DNA of 64,000 nt from Streptomyces sp. H39-S7 (GTDB lineage: Bacteria > Actinomycetota > Actinomycetes > Streptomycetales > Streptomycetaceae): positions 161,608 to 225,607 of the forward strand of contig NZ_JAPVLU010000009.1 of the NCBI RefSeq assembly GCF_027158205.1, given 5' to 3'. Both the position numbers and the translations under genes were made by a program. Of this stretch, positions 31,401-39,229 are shown piece after piece. Numbering within the stretch: the first letter of the stretch is position 1; each line of letters opens with the position of its first letter. The notes beneath the pieces were generated by a model that ran no database searches, was not told where the DNA came from, and saw nothing but the letters and a program-made list of their open reading frames with translations.

Positions 31401-32456
31401 ATGCCGGAGACAACCTACCCAGCGGCTGCGGCACGTGCCGCGGGCCCGCCGCCCGACGGCGCGGTTCCCAGCGGGTTCACACCTCAGGCCGCGCGTCAGG
31501 AGACGTCGCAGGCGTTCTCCCGGCTGGTCGCGTCGCTCGCGGCGGGGGATCTGGAGTTCCCGCTGCCCGGATCGGGACGGACCGGCGACCGCTTCGCCGC
31601 GCTGCGCTCCGTCGCCGAGCAGGACCTGTGCCTGGCGCGGTTGGCCGAAGGACACGCGGACGCGCTGGCCATCCTCGCCGAGCTGGACGGTCCGGTGCCC
31701 GGTGCGTCCGAACGGTGGGGGGTGTGGGCCGCCGAGCCGCCGGGCGACGGGGTGACGGCCACGCGCGTCGGCGACGGGTGGGAGCTCGACGGTCTCAAGC
31801 AGTACTGCTCCGGGGCGCACAGCTGCACGCACGCCCTGGTGACCGCCACGGCCGGCGACGAGCGGCGGCTGTTCGCGGTGGAAGTACGGTCCCCCGGGTG
31901 CGGCCCGGTCGAGGACTCGTGGCAGGCCATCGGCATGGCGGGCAGCGACACCCCCGATGTGCGGTTCCGTGCGGTCGCCGCCGTGCCGGTCGGGCGGGCC
32001 GGGGAGTACCTGACGCGCCCGGGCTTCCAGCACGGCGGCATCGGCGTGGCCGCCTGCTGGTACGGCGGCGCCCGCGCGGTGGCCGCGACCCTGCACCGCG
32101 CGGCGGCCGGACGGGGACCGGATCCGCACACCGACGCGCACCTCGGGCACATCGACATGCAGCTGCACGCCGCGCAGGCGGTGCTGGAGCGGGCCGCCGC
32201 CGAGATCGACCGGGATCCGCTGGACCTCGAAGGCGGGGCCAGAGTGCGCAGTCTGCGGGTGCGGGCCCTGGTCGAGGCGGTGTGCACCGAGGTGCTGACC
32301 CGGGTGGGCCGGGCCACCGGGGCCGGGCCCCTCTGCCATGACGTACGCCATGCCCGGAACGTCTCCGACCTGACCGTGTACATCCGCCAGCACCACGCCG
32401 AGCGGAACCTGGCCGAACTGGGTGCGCTCATCGCGCGCCCGGAGGGGTCCCGGTGA
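31401..32456 (+). CDS. Acyl-CoA dehydrogenase-like flavoprotein
   Basis: Protein of 351 residues with GAGGAG before ATG 31401; first gene of a coupled four-gene operon. It keeps acyl-CoA dehydrogenase landmarks (WGVWAAEPPGDGVTATRVGDGWELDGLKQYCSGAHSCTHALVTA, the FAD-side beta domain) and the C-terminal helical part with AAQAVLERAAAEID. It is somewhat shorter than the usual 380-400 residues, and I do not find the catalytic Glu with confidence. It probably oxidises an acyl or aminoacyl thioester or a sugar-linked group. Its stop overlaps the PIG-L start. Confidence 0.82.
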   Translation: MPETTYPAAAARAAGPPPDGAVPSGFTPQAARQETSQAFSRLVASLAAGDLEFPLPGSGRTGDRFAALRSVAEQDLCLARLAEGHADALAILAELDGPVPGASERWGVWAAEPPGDGVTATRVGDGWELDGLKQYCSGAHSCTHALVTATAGDERRLFAVEVRSPGCGPVEDSWQAIGMAGSDTPDVRFRAVAAVPVGRAGEYLTRPGFQHGGIGVAACWYGGARAVAATLHRAAAGRGPDPHTDAHLGHIDMQLHAAQAVLERAAAEIDRDPLDLEGGARVRSLRVRALVEAVCTEVLTRVGRATGAGPLCHDVRHARNVSDLTVYIRQHHAERNLAELGALIARPEGSR

Positions 32457-33217
32457 CGCCACCCGGCAACGAGGCCGCCGCGGCCGCGATCGACGCGCCG
32501 GGGACGGATGAGGCCCTGTGGCGGGCCTGGCCGGTTCTGCGCTCCTTGCCCGCGGTGGACCTGCCGGCGAGCGGCCGCGTCGTGATCGTGGCCGCGCATC
32601 CGGACGACGAGGTGCTGGGTTTCGGCGGGTCGATCAGCTTGCTGGCCGCCGCGGGGACGGAGCTGACGGTGGTGTCCGTGACCGACGGGGAACGGTCGCA
32701 CCCGGACAGCAGCGTCGTCAGCGCGTCCTCGCTGGCCGCCATCCGGGCCACCGAGACCCGGCAGGCGCTCAATGAACTGGGAGCGGAGCGGGCCCGGGTG
32801 ATCCGGCTCGGCGTACCCGACACCGAGGTGGCCGGCCAGGAGGTCCCGCTGGCCGCCGAGCTCGCCGGTCTCCTGCGCGGCGCGGCCCTGTGCGTGGCGC
32901 CCTGGACCGGAGACCTGCACGCCGATCACGAGGCGGCGGGGCGGGCAGCCGTGCGGGCGGCTGAGGTGGCGGGGGTGCCGTGTCTGCTGTATCCCGTGTG
33001 GATGTGGCACTGGGCCCGGCCGGACGATCCGCGCGTGCCGTGGGAGAGCGCCGCCCGCATCGCCCTTCCTCCGGTGAACGCGGCCCGCAAGGCAGCCGCC
33101 GTGGAACGGTTCGCCAGCCAGATCCGCCCTCTCGGACCGGGCCCGGGAGACGCGGCGATCCTGCCGCCGGACGAGACGGCCCACCATCTGCGCGACTTGG
33201 AGGTCGTTTTCCGTTGA
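32453..33217 (+). CDS. PIG-L/LmbE-family N-deacetylase
   Basis: Zn-dependent deacetylase of 254 residues from GTG 32453, which overlaps the upstream stop (GTGA). The metal motif AAHPDDE (47-53) is intact, followed by VVSVTDGERSHPDSS and the distal His in APWTGDLHADHEAAGRAA. Relatives include the mycothiol enzyme MshB and GlcNAc-PI deacetylase, which act on N-acetylglucosamine conjugates. In this operon it is followed by a NodS-like N-methyltransferase and a glycosyltransferase, so its product is probably a free amine on an amino sugar. Confidence 0.9.
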   Translation: MTPPGNEAAAAAIDAPGTDEALWRAWPVLRSLPAVDLPASGRVVIVAAHPDDEVLGFGGSISLLAAAGTELTVVSVTDGERSHPDSSVVSASSLAAIRATETRQALNELGAERARVIRLGVPDTEVAGQEVPLAAELAGLLRGAALCVAPWTGDLHADHEAAGRAAVRAAEVAGVPCLLYPVWMWHWARPDDPRVPWESAARIALPPVNAARKAAAVERFASQIRPLGPGPGDAAILPPDETAHHLRDLEVVFR

Positions 33218-33831
33218 GTACCGCCGCGTCCTACTTCGACGACATGTACCGCGGCTCCGAGGACCCGTGGAGCCTGGCGAGCCGCTGGTACGAACAGCGC
33301 AAGTACGACCTCACCGTGGCCGCGCTCCCCCGGCCCCGCTACCGATCCGCCTTCGAACCCGGTTGCTCGGTCGGCGAGTTGACCGCCCGGCTGGCCGAGC
33401 GGTGCGACGAAGTCCTGGCGTGCGACCGGGTCGGGAGCGCGGTCGCCTCCGCCACGCGGCGGACCGCGCAGCTGCCCCGGGTGACCGTCCGGCAGCTGAC
33501 CCTTCCCGAACAATGGCCCGCGGGAACCTTCGACCTCATCGTGCTGTCGGAACTCCTCTACTACTTCGACGCCCACGACCTGACCCGGCTGCTGGACCGC
33601 ACGGTCGAGGCCCTGGAGCCCGGCGGGACGCTCGTCACCGTCCACTGGAACCATCCGGTGGAGGAACACGCGCGGACCGGCGACGACCTGGCCGTGATTC
33701 TGGCCGGCATCCCGGAGCTGGGGCTCCTGGCGAACCATCGCGAGGACGACTTTGTCCTGCAGGTATTCGGCCGCGCCCATACCGACGGCGGCCGTCCCCT
33801 GTCGCCCGCCGCGCGTGAGGGCCTGGTGTGA
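33214..33831 (+). CDS. NodS-like SAM-dependent methyltransferase
   Basis: Methyltransferase of 205 residues. It uses TTG 33214 inside the PIG-L stop (TTGA), with TTGGAGG upstream. The N-terminus YFDDMYRGSEDPWSLASRWYEQRKYDLTVAALP followed by the SAM loop AFEPGCSVGELTARLAERCDEVLACD is the arrangement I know from NodS and its bacterial relatives. NodS N-methylates the deacetylated sugar of rhizobial Nod factors. That chemistry matches its position right after a deacetylase gene. It overlaps the GT2 gene by 4 bases. Confidence 0.87.
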   Translation: MSTAASYFDDMYRGSEDPWSLASRWYEQRKYDLTVAALPRPRYRSAFEPGCSVGELTARLAERCDEVLACDRVGSAVASATRRTAQLPRVTVRQLTLPEQWPAGTFDLIVLSELLYYFDAHDLTRLLDRTVEALEPGGTLVTVHWNHPVEEHARTGDDLAVILAGIPELGLLANHREDDFVLQVFGRAHTDGGRPLSPAAREGLV

Positions 33832-34565
33832 ACGCCGCAGCGATCGCCGTCGTCATTCCGGCGCACAACGAGCAGCTGCTGCTGCCGCGCGCCCTCGACG
33901 CGCTGGAGGTGGCCCGCCGTCATCCGGCCCTCGCCGGGGTCCGGATCGTGACCGTGGTCGCCGCCGACAGCTGTCGCGACCGGACGGCGGCGCTGGCCCG
34001 CGAGGCCGGAGCCGAGGTCGTGGAACTCAGCGGCCGGAACCCCGGCGCGGCCCGTGCGGCGGGGGTCGCGCACGCGCTGGCCGTGCTCGGCACGCGGCCG
34101 GCGCGAACCTGGATCGCGACGACCGACGCGGACAGTGCCGTCCCGCCGGACTGGCTGGCACGGCAGGCCGGACATGCGGGCGAGGGCTGGGAGGCGGTGG
34201 TCGGCACCGTACGGGTGGAGAGCTGGCCGCCGCACGCCGCAGCGCTCGCCGCGCGGTTCGAGGAACTGTACGAGGCCTCCCGACCCGCGGCCGGACTGCA
34301 CTGGGAGCATCCGCACGTCCACGGCGCCAACCTGGGCGTCGCCGCCAGCGCCTACCTGCGCATCGGGGGGTTCCCGCCCCTGACCGTGGGCGAGGACCGA
34401 GGTCTCGTCGCGGCACTCGAACGGGGCGCCCACCGCGTCCTGCGCACGGCGGACTGCACGGTGGTGACGTCGGCCCGCCTGCGCGCGCGGGCCAGGGGCG
34501 GCTTCGGCGACCATCTGATCGGGCTGGCGATGCCGGAGGGTGCGCGAGCCGAAACAGCCGGTTGA
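33828..34565 (+). CDS. Family 2 glycosyltransferase
   Basis: GT-A enzyme of 245 residues from GTG 33828 (GTGA overlap). It opens IAVVIPAHNEQLLLPRALDALE, has the nucleotide-sugar segment TVVAADSCRDRTAALAREAGA and the metal-binding TTDADSAVPPDWL. A downstream GANLGVAASAYLRIGGFPPLTVGEDRGL matches the acceptor region. No transmembrane helices are present, so it is a soluble transferase unlike processive NodC. It is the last gene of the operon, ending just before a palindromic terminator. Confidence 0.9.
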   Translation: MNAAAIAVVIPAHNEQLLLPRALDALEVARRHPALAGVRIVTVVAADSCRDRTAALAREAGAEVVELSGRNPGAARAAGVAHALAVLGTRPARTWIATTDADSAVPPDWLARQAGHAGEGWEAVVGTVRVESWPPHAAALAARFEELYEASRPAAGLHWEHPHVHGANLGVAASAYLRIGGFPPLTVGEDRGLVAALERGAHRVLRTADCTVVTSARLRARARGGFGDHLIGLAMPEGARAETAG

Positions 34566-34607
34566 CGCCACGTCCGGTAGGAGCGCGCAGCGCTTCCGCA
34601 CGCGCGA

Positions 34608-34635
34608 GGGCCGCAGCCAGCGCTGGCTGCGGCCC
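34608..34635. terminator. 28-base perfect palindrome, bidirectional terminator
   Basis: GGGCCGCAGCCAGC and its exact complement meet with no spacer (34608-34621/34622-34635), between the convergent GT2 and CsbD genes. As RNA it folds into a hairpin with a tiny loop. Confidence 0.75.
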
Positions 34636-34654
34636 GGAGTTCGCGGTATCCCGC

Positions 34655-34828
34655 TCAGTCCTTGAAGGCGTCCTTGATGTGCTCCCCGGCCTGCTTCACG
34701 TCGCCCTTGGCCTGGTCGGTCTTGCCTTCGGCTTCGAGGCGCTCGTTGCCCACGGCCTTGCCGGCTGCTTCCTTGACCTTGCCCTTGGCCTTCTCCGCAG
34801 TGTTCTCGGCCTTGTCTTCGGTGCCCAT
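34655..34828 (-). CDS. CsbD-family stress protein
   Basis: Hydrophilic protein of 57 residues: MGTEDKAENTAEKAKGKVKEAAGKAVGNERLEAEGKTDQAKGDVKQAGEHIKDAFKD. The GKVKEAAG...G......G.....G...Q pattern is diagnostic of CsbD, a general-stress protein known in Bacillus as SigB-dependent. GGAGGAGAC precedes the ATG. A candidate SigB-type promoter (34872-34896) lies about 45 bases upstream, consistent with the stress block. Confidence 0.93.
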   Translation of the reverse strand: MGTEDKAENTAEKAKGKVKEAAGKAVGNERLEAEGKTDQAKGDVKQAGEHIKDAFKD

Positions 34829-34871
34829 GAGGTCTCCTCCACTATCGGTACGGGGTGATGCACTCAGCCGC

Positions 34872-34896
34872 CTACCCCGGGCCTCCACCTCCATAC
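34872..34896 (-). promoter_or_regulatory. SigB-type promoter of csbD-like gene
   Basis: Minus-strand GTAT (34896-34893), a 15-base spacer and GGGTAG (34877-34872), about 45 bases before the CsbD start. Confidence 0.5.
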
Positions 34897-34972
34897 CAGG
34901 AGATAGCGGACTTGGACCGAATGATCCCCGAAGATCCACCGGACGGCCCCGCCTGGATCCGCAGGGCGCCCT

Positions 34973-35659
34973 TCAGAGTCGCTTCGGGTCGCTCAGAGCG
35001 CTGTCGTCGAGCCGTGCCAGCAGATCGCCCGGGCTCTCGTAGACCTGCTCCGCCCCGGCGTCCAGAAGTTCCTGACGGGAGATTCCGCCGGACAGGACGC
35101 CGAGAGAGCGGACTCCCGCCCGCTGTGCCGCCCGCGCGTCCCAGAGCGCGTCACCCACGAAAACCGCCCGCTCGGGCGGTACGCCGGCGCGCTCCAGAGC
35201 CACCCGCACGAGGTCGGGCGAGGGCTTGCTGGCGTCCACGTCGTCGGCTTTGGTACTCGCGTCGATGGCATCGTCCGCGCCCAGCGCCTTCCTCATGACG
35301 TCGAACTCCTTGCCCGAGGCGGAACTGGCAAGGACCACGGCCCAGCCCCGATCGGCGCAGGCACGCAGCAGGTCGGCCGCGCCGTCCAGCGGAGGCAGGC
35401 GCGTCCAGTACTGGGCGTAGAGCGCGTCGTGCGCCGCGCTCAGTCCTTCGTCCTCGTCGCGGTCCCGGTCCTCGCCGAGCAAGCGGTCGAGCAGGTGGTC
35501 GGAACCCATTCCGATCGTGCGGTGGATCGACGCCATGGGCACCTGGTGCCCCTTCTGCCGAAACGCCTCCCACCACGCCACGGTGTGCAGGTAGACCGTG
35601 TCCATCAGGGTGCCGTCCACATCGAACAGCACGGCACCGCCTGCCTGCTCCGAATTCAC
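34973..35659 (-). CDS. HAD-superfamily phosphatase, phosphoglycolate-phosphatase-like
   Basis: Hydrolase of 228 residues. Three GTG codons follow GGAGG; 35659 is chosen for its 8-base spacing. Motif I is VLFDVDGTLMDTVYLHTVAWWEAF (Asp nucleophile), motif II is VVLASSASGKEFD, and motifs III/IV are DASKPSPDLVRVALERAGV and AVFVGDALWDARAAQRAGV. The alpha-helical cap between motifs I and II is the beta-phosphoglucomutase/phosphatase type. A possible SigB-type promoter (35716-35741) lies upstream, so it may be part of the stress set. The substrate is unknown. Confidence 0.9.
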   Translation of the reverse strand: MNSEQAGGAVLFDVDGTLMDTVYLHTVAWWEAFRQKGHQVPMASIHRTIGMGSDHLLDRLLGEDRDRDEDEGLSAAHDALYAQYWTRLPPLDGAADLLRACADRGWAVVLASSASGKEFDVMRKALGADDAIDASTKADDVDASKPSPDLVRVALERAGVPPERAVFVGDALWDARAAQRAGVRSLGVLSGGISRQELLDAGAEQVYESPGDLLARLDDSALSDPKRL

Positions 35660-35715
35660 CACCACTGCCTCCGTTGTGCTCGCTGAACAGCCAGCCTGCT
35701 GACGTCCTCCCTCGT

Positions 35716-35741
35716 GTACCCGAAGCCCGAGACCCCCACTC
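35716..35741 (-). promoter_or_regulatory. Candidate SigB-type promoter of the HAD gene
   Basis: Minus-strand GAGT (35741-35738), a 16-base spacer and GGGTAC (35721-35716), about 57 bases before the HAD start. Confidence 0.45.
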
Positions 35742-35894
35742 ACGGCGGAAACACCACGCCACCCGGACAGTGGGGTCGGCCGCCGGCGATCGCGGACCTC
35801 CGTCCGGTGAGGTCGTGACCAAGGTCCCGTGCCCGGATGCCCTGGGCAGGGAACCCTTGAAGAGGCCGCCGCCCCCTGCCGAGTGGATGACACG

Positions 35895-37955
35895 ATGACG
35901 ACTGCGATCGAGTTTTCCGGGAACAACCAGGACGAGAGCTCCGAGGACGAGGGCGCCCTGGCATCCGGCACCGCCTGGCTGACGGTCTCCGTCCTGCCCA
36001 CCGGAGGCGAACCGGGCGGGGGCCGGATCGTGGACGCGAGTCGCCGGGCCTGCCGGCTTCTGGAGCGCGACGCCGACGCGATCACCCAGCACCCGTTCAC
36101 CGCACTCGTCACCGACGGCAGCCGGCACATCGCCCGGTCACTGCTGATGGCAGGAGGCCGGTCCGGCGCCGGGGACGAGACGGTGACCCGTCAGCCGGTG
36201 GAGTTCGAGCTGTCCGAGGGCAGCGTCATCTGCATGGTGTCCGCCACCCGCGTGGGCACGGCGTACCTCGAAGGACGCGGCGAGGACGACGAGGCGGACA
36301 TCCTCCTCATCCGTCTCGAGGAAGGGCGCCGCTGGGACAACTGGGAGACCCTGCGCATCGGGGCGGTGCTCTCCGGCGAGTCGCTGTGGATGTACGACGA
36401 GGACGAAGACCGCCTCAGCTGGCTCGACGGCGAGCAGGTCCACAACAGGATCGGCCCGGGACAGAGCCTTGACCTGGACGGCTTCCTCGCCACCCTGCAC
36501 ACGGAAGACCGCGACCGGGTGGCCGAGGTCTTCCACGAGCTGCGGCGCGGCGAACGCGACCGGGTCGACATCGACTACCGCGTCTCCGAGGGACCGGAGC
36601 ACCTCCGCTGGCTGCGCACCCGCTCCCGCATGATCCGCTTCGGATTCGGGGGCCCGCGCCGGATCGTCGGCACCACCGCGGACACCACAGCGAGCGTCGA
36701 ACGGCACCGCGCCCTCCGTGAGGCCTACGCCTCCGAGCTGAGGCGCGGCGACCTGGTCGCGGAGCTGTCCGCGTCCTTCATCGCGGCGTCGACCGAGGCG
36801 GAGCTGACGGACGCGATCCTCCACCGCCTCGCCCCGGCCTTCGGCGGGACCGGCACCCTGCTCGTGTTCGTCGACGACGACCGGCTCCGGGTGACGTTCG
36901 GGGACGGTATCGACCCCGCCCTCGCCCACTCCCTGAACGGGCTGCCCCTGGACGCGCCCAAACCGCTGGCCGAGGCCATCCGCACCGGGCGCCCGCAGTT
37001 CATCGCCAGCCGGGACGACTACCGCGCGACCTGGCCCATGGCGCACAGCCTTCTGCACGCCACCGGCGCCGAGTCGTTCGTGATGGTCCCGTTCCTCGCC
37101 GGCGCCGGCCGCCCGCTCGGCGGCTGGGTGATCGCCTACAACCGGCCGCGCCACCTCACCCCCCAGGAATGGACGCTGCTGGGCGCGCTCGCGAACCTGG
37201 CCGGCCAGGCATGGGAACGCATCCGCCTGCACAGCGTCCGCGTCGAACTCGCCAACGCCGTCCAGCGCAGCATGCTCCCCCAGCGCCTCCCCGCCCTGCA
37301 GCGACTGGAGATCGCGGCACGCTACGTCCCCGCCAGGACCGGTCTCGACGTCGGAGGCGACTGGTACGACGTCATCGACCTCCCCGGCGGCGCGGCGGCC
37401 TGCATCATCGGCGATGTGCAGGGGCACAACGTGACCGCGGCGGCCCTGATGGGCCAGGTGCGCACGGCCATGCGCGCGTACGTCTGGCAGGATCCCGAAC
37501 CCGATCACGTCCTGGCGTGCACCAACGAACTGATGCTGCGCATGGGCGTCAAAGCGTTCGCCACCTGCCTCTACGTTCTGGTGACCGCGGACGGCCTGCT
37601 GCGCACCGCCCGTGCGGGCCACGTCCCCATGGTGCAGGCCGGTCCGGACGGCACGGCGGTGGTCAACGAGGGGCCCGGCGGACTTCCGCTGGGCGTCCTG
37701 CCCGAGGCCACCTACCCGATCGTGGAGTACACCCTGCCCGAGGGCGGAATGTTCGCCCTGGTCACCGATGGCGTGGTCGAGGGGCCGCGGCTCTCGGTGG
37801 ACGAGGGCCTGGCCCGGCTGGGCGACACCCTGCGTGACCGGGCGGGTTCCCCCCTGGACGAACTCGCCGACCGCGCGATGGGGCCGGCCCGCGCGACCGG
37901 CCACGACGACGATTCCGCGCTGCTGCTCGTCCGGCGCAACGGCGTGACCCGGTGA
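35895..37955 (+). CDS. SpoIIE-type PP2C phosphatase with PAS-like and GAF domains
   Basis: Regulatory phosphatase of 686 residues from ATG 35895. An N-terminal unassigned region and a PAS-like part (LDGFLATLHTEDRDRVAEVFHEL...DYRVSEGPEHLRWLRTRSRMIR) lead into a GAF domain (about 285-440). The PP2C/SpoIIE catalytic domain has RYVPARTGLDVGGDWYDVIDLPGGAAACIIGDVQGHNVTAAALMGQ and a closing DDSALLLVRR. Such enzymes dephosphorylate STAS anti-anti-sigma proteins to release SigB-like factors. It is therefore a plausible upstream input for the sigma factor at 30228. Confidence 0.92.
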   Translation: MTTAIEFSGNNQDESSEDEGALASGTAWLTVSVLPTGGEPGGGRIVDASRRACRLLERDADAITQHPFTALVTDGSRHIARSLLMAGGRSGAGDETVTRQPVEFELSEGSVICMVSATRVGTAYLEGRGEDDEADILLIRLEEGRRWDNWETLRIGAVLSGESLWMYDEDEDRLSWLDGEQVHNRIGPGQSLDLDGFLATLHTEDRDRVAEVFHELRRGERDRVDIDYRVSEGPEHLRWLRTRSRMIRFGFGGPRRIVGTTADTTASVERHRALREAYASELRRGDLVAELSASFIAASTEAELTDAILHRLAPAFGGTGTLLVFVDDDRLRVTFGDGIDPALAHSLNGLPLDAPKPLAEAIRTGRPQFIASRDDYRATWPMAHSLLHATGAESFVMVPFLAGAGRPLGGWVIAYNRPRHLTPQEWTLLGALANLAGQAWERIRLHSVRVELANAVQRSMLPQRLPALQRLEIAARYVPARTGLDVGGDWYDVIDLPGGAAACIIGDVQGHNVTAAALMGQVRTAMRAYVWQDPEPDHVLACTNELMLRMGVKAFATCLYVLVTADGLLRTARAGHVPMVQAGPDGTAVVNEGPGGLPLGVLPEATYPIVEYTLPEGGMFALVTDGVVEGPRLSVDEGLARLGDTLRDRAGSPLDELADRAMGPARATGHDDDSALLLVRRNGVTR

Positions 37956-37989
37956 GCGTCGCCGCGCCCAGCGCGCCACGCAGGGGCGC

Positions 37990-38226
37990 TCAGGCTGCGG
38001 CGGTCCGGCGGACGGCGACACCGGGGAAATCGCAGTCCAGTTGTTCTCTCGCCGCGGTCAGGGCGGCGTCCACGTCCTGACTGTCCGTCGACACGCACAG
38101 GGTGAACGCGGCGTCCTGCAACTGCTGTTGGATCCGGGGTCCCACAGCCTGGTGGTGAGCGAGGGCCGCGAGGGCCTCGTACTGCTCGACCAGTTCCCTC
38201 ATCACCAGGGGATGGGCCATCAGCAT
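37990..38226 (-). CDS. DUF5133 protein, second copy
   Basis: Protein of 78 residues (MLMAHPLVMRELVEQYEALAALAHHQ...AFTLCVSTDSQDVDAALTAAREQLD). GGAGG 8 bases upstream fixes ATG 38226. It is a paralogue of the 74-residue DUF5133 protein at 29596-29820, with the same MLM-HP opening and TLCVST core. The function is unknown; both sit beside SigB-network genes. It converges on the SpoIIE-type phosphatase gene, with a 34-base gap. Confidence 0.85.
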   Translation of the reverse strand: MLMAHPLVMRELVEQYEALAALAHHQAVGPRIQQQLQDAAFTLCVSTDSQDVDAALTAAREQLDCDFPGVAVRRTAAA

Positions 38227-38340
38227 CGTTGTTTCCTCCTCGCGCGGCACGGAATTCGCTGATCGGCTTCCCCGCTCGGACCGACGCATGCACCCCCTTC
38301 GCGCCGACCTTCGAAGGAGGCCGAACACCGGAGCAACCGG

Positions 38341-38374
38341 CCACGGCGGGACCGGAACTCCGGGCCCACCGTGG
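38341..38374 (-). terminator. Imperfect hairpin after the siderophore-binding gene
   Basis: CCACGGCGGGACCGG pairs with CCGGGCCCACCGTGG across a 4-base loop, with two mismatches. It lies 8 bases past the stop of the truncated binding-protein gene. Confidence 0.5.
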
Positions 38375-38381
38375 CCGGGCG

Positions 38382-39113
38382 TCAGCGCGCGAGGCGCGCC
38401 AGCAGGGAACCGCGGATCTCGCCGGCACGGATGGCCGCGTACGGCGTCGCCATGACGGCGGTGGCCTTGGCGAACTCGGGGTGCTGCTTCTGGGCCGTGC
38501 TGAAGGCACTCTTGACGCCCTCGACGAGCGTCCTGGCCTCGGCCTGCTTGCCGAGCGCCTTCCCGATGGTCTCGGTCTGCTGCTGCCAGGGGATGCCGAA
38601 GTCGTTGAACTCCTTGGGCTGCGCCACGACCGGCGCGAACTTCGACAGCGTGTCGTACTGGGCCTTCGTCAGGCCGGAGTACAGGGCGATGATCAGATCG
38701 GGCCGCAGGGCGGCGATCTTCTCGGTCTGGGGCCCGGTCCCGGTGTCCTTGAGCACGGTCGGCACGGCCGCGCCGCCCAGCTTGCTCTGCGCCCAGGGGC
38801 CGATGGCGCCCTTGTAGCCGCCGACCCACTCCGTCGTCGCGACCGGCACCTTGCCCAGCGCCAGCACGGCGTCCTGGTCGGTCAGACCGACCGTGACGAT
38901 GCGCTTCGGCTCGGACTTGACGGTCGTACTGCCGTACTTGTGCGCGATGGTGACGGGGAAGGCACCGGCGTCGGCCGTCTTGCCGCTACCAGTGGACGGG
39001 GAGCCGGAACCGGTGCCGGAGTCGGACGAGCCGCAGGCGGCCACCCCACCCGCGAGCAGCAGTACGGAGGCGAGCCGTCCGGCGAACCGGGTGGCTCTCT
39101 GGGCGCGGGACAT
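38382..39113 (-). CDS. Iron-siderophore substrate-binding lipoprotein, C-terminally short
   Basis: Binding protein of 243 residues with AAGGA 7 bases before ATG 39113. The lipobox is LLLAGGVAAC, then a Ser/Gly-rich linker. The FecB/FhuD-like N-lobe starts VTIAHKYGSTTVKSEPKRIVTVGLTDQDAVLALG. Family members (for example CchF- or DesE-like) are about 320-350 residues. Here the C-lobe stops after ATAVMATPYAAIRAGEIRGSLLARLAR, so roughly 80-100 residues are missing, and the last dozen do not fit the family. It may be non-functional. It lies downstream of an exporter pseudogene with an iron box. Confidence 0.8.
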   Translation of the reverse strand: MSRAQRATRFAGRLASVLLLAGGVAACGSSDSGTGSGSPSTGSGKTADAGAFPVTIAHKYGSTTVKSEPKRIVTVGLTDQDAVLALGKVPVATTEWVGGYKGAIGPWAQSKLGGAAVPTVLKDTGTGPQTEKIAALRPDLIIALYSGLTKAQYDTLSKFAPVVAQPKEFNDFGIPWQQQTETIGKALGKQAEARTLVEGVKSAFSTAQKQHPEFAKATAVMATPYAAIRAGEIRGSLLARLAR

Positions 39114-39123
39114 CACATGATCC

Positions 39124-39171
39124 TTCGGTTCGGGTTCGGGTTCGGGTTCGGCTTCGGGTTCGGGTTCGGGT
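39124..39171. repeat. TTCGGG hexanucleotide tandem repeat
   Basis: Eight units of TTCGGG with two variant units, ending at the ribosome-binding site of the siderophore-binding gene. Copy-number change here would alter spacing upstream of that site without touching the coding frame. Confidence 0.9.
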
Positions 39172-39229
39172 CCTGGGGGACCTCCGGCCGGCGATCAGTG
39201 CCGGCCGGAGCTACGACTGGTTGCCGGGG

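Noticed and set aside
39124..39171. Tandem repeats as a possible CRISPR or origin iteron array
   Set aside because: Units are 6 bases with no spacers and no cas or rep gene nearby; it is a simple microsatellite.
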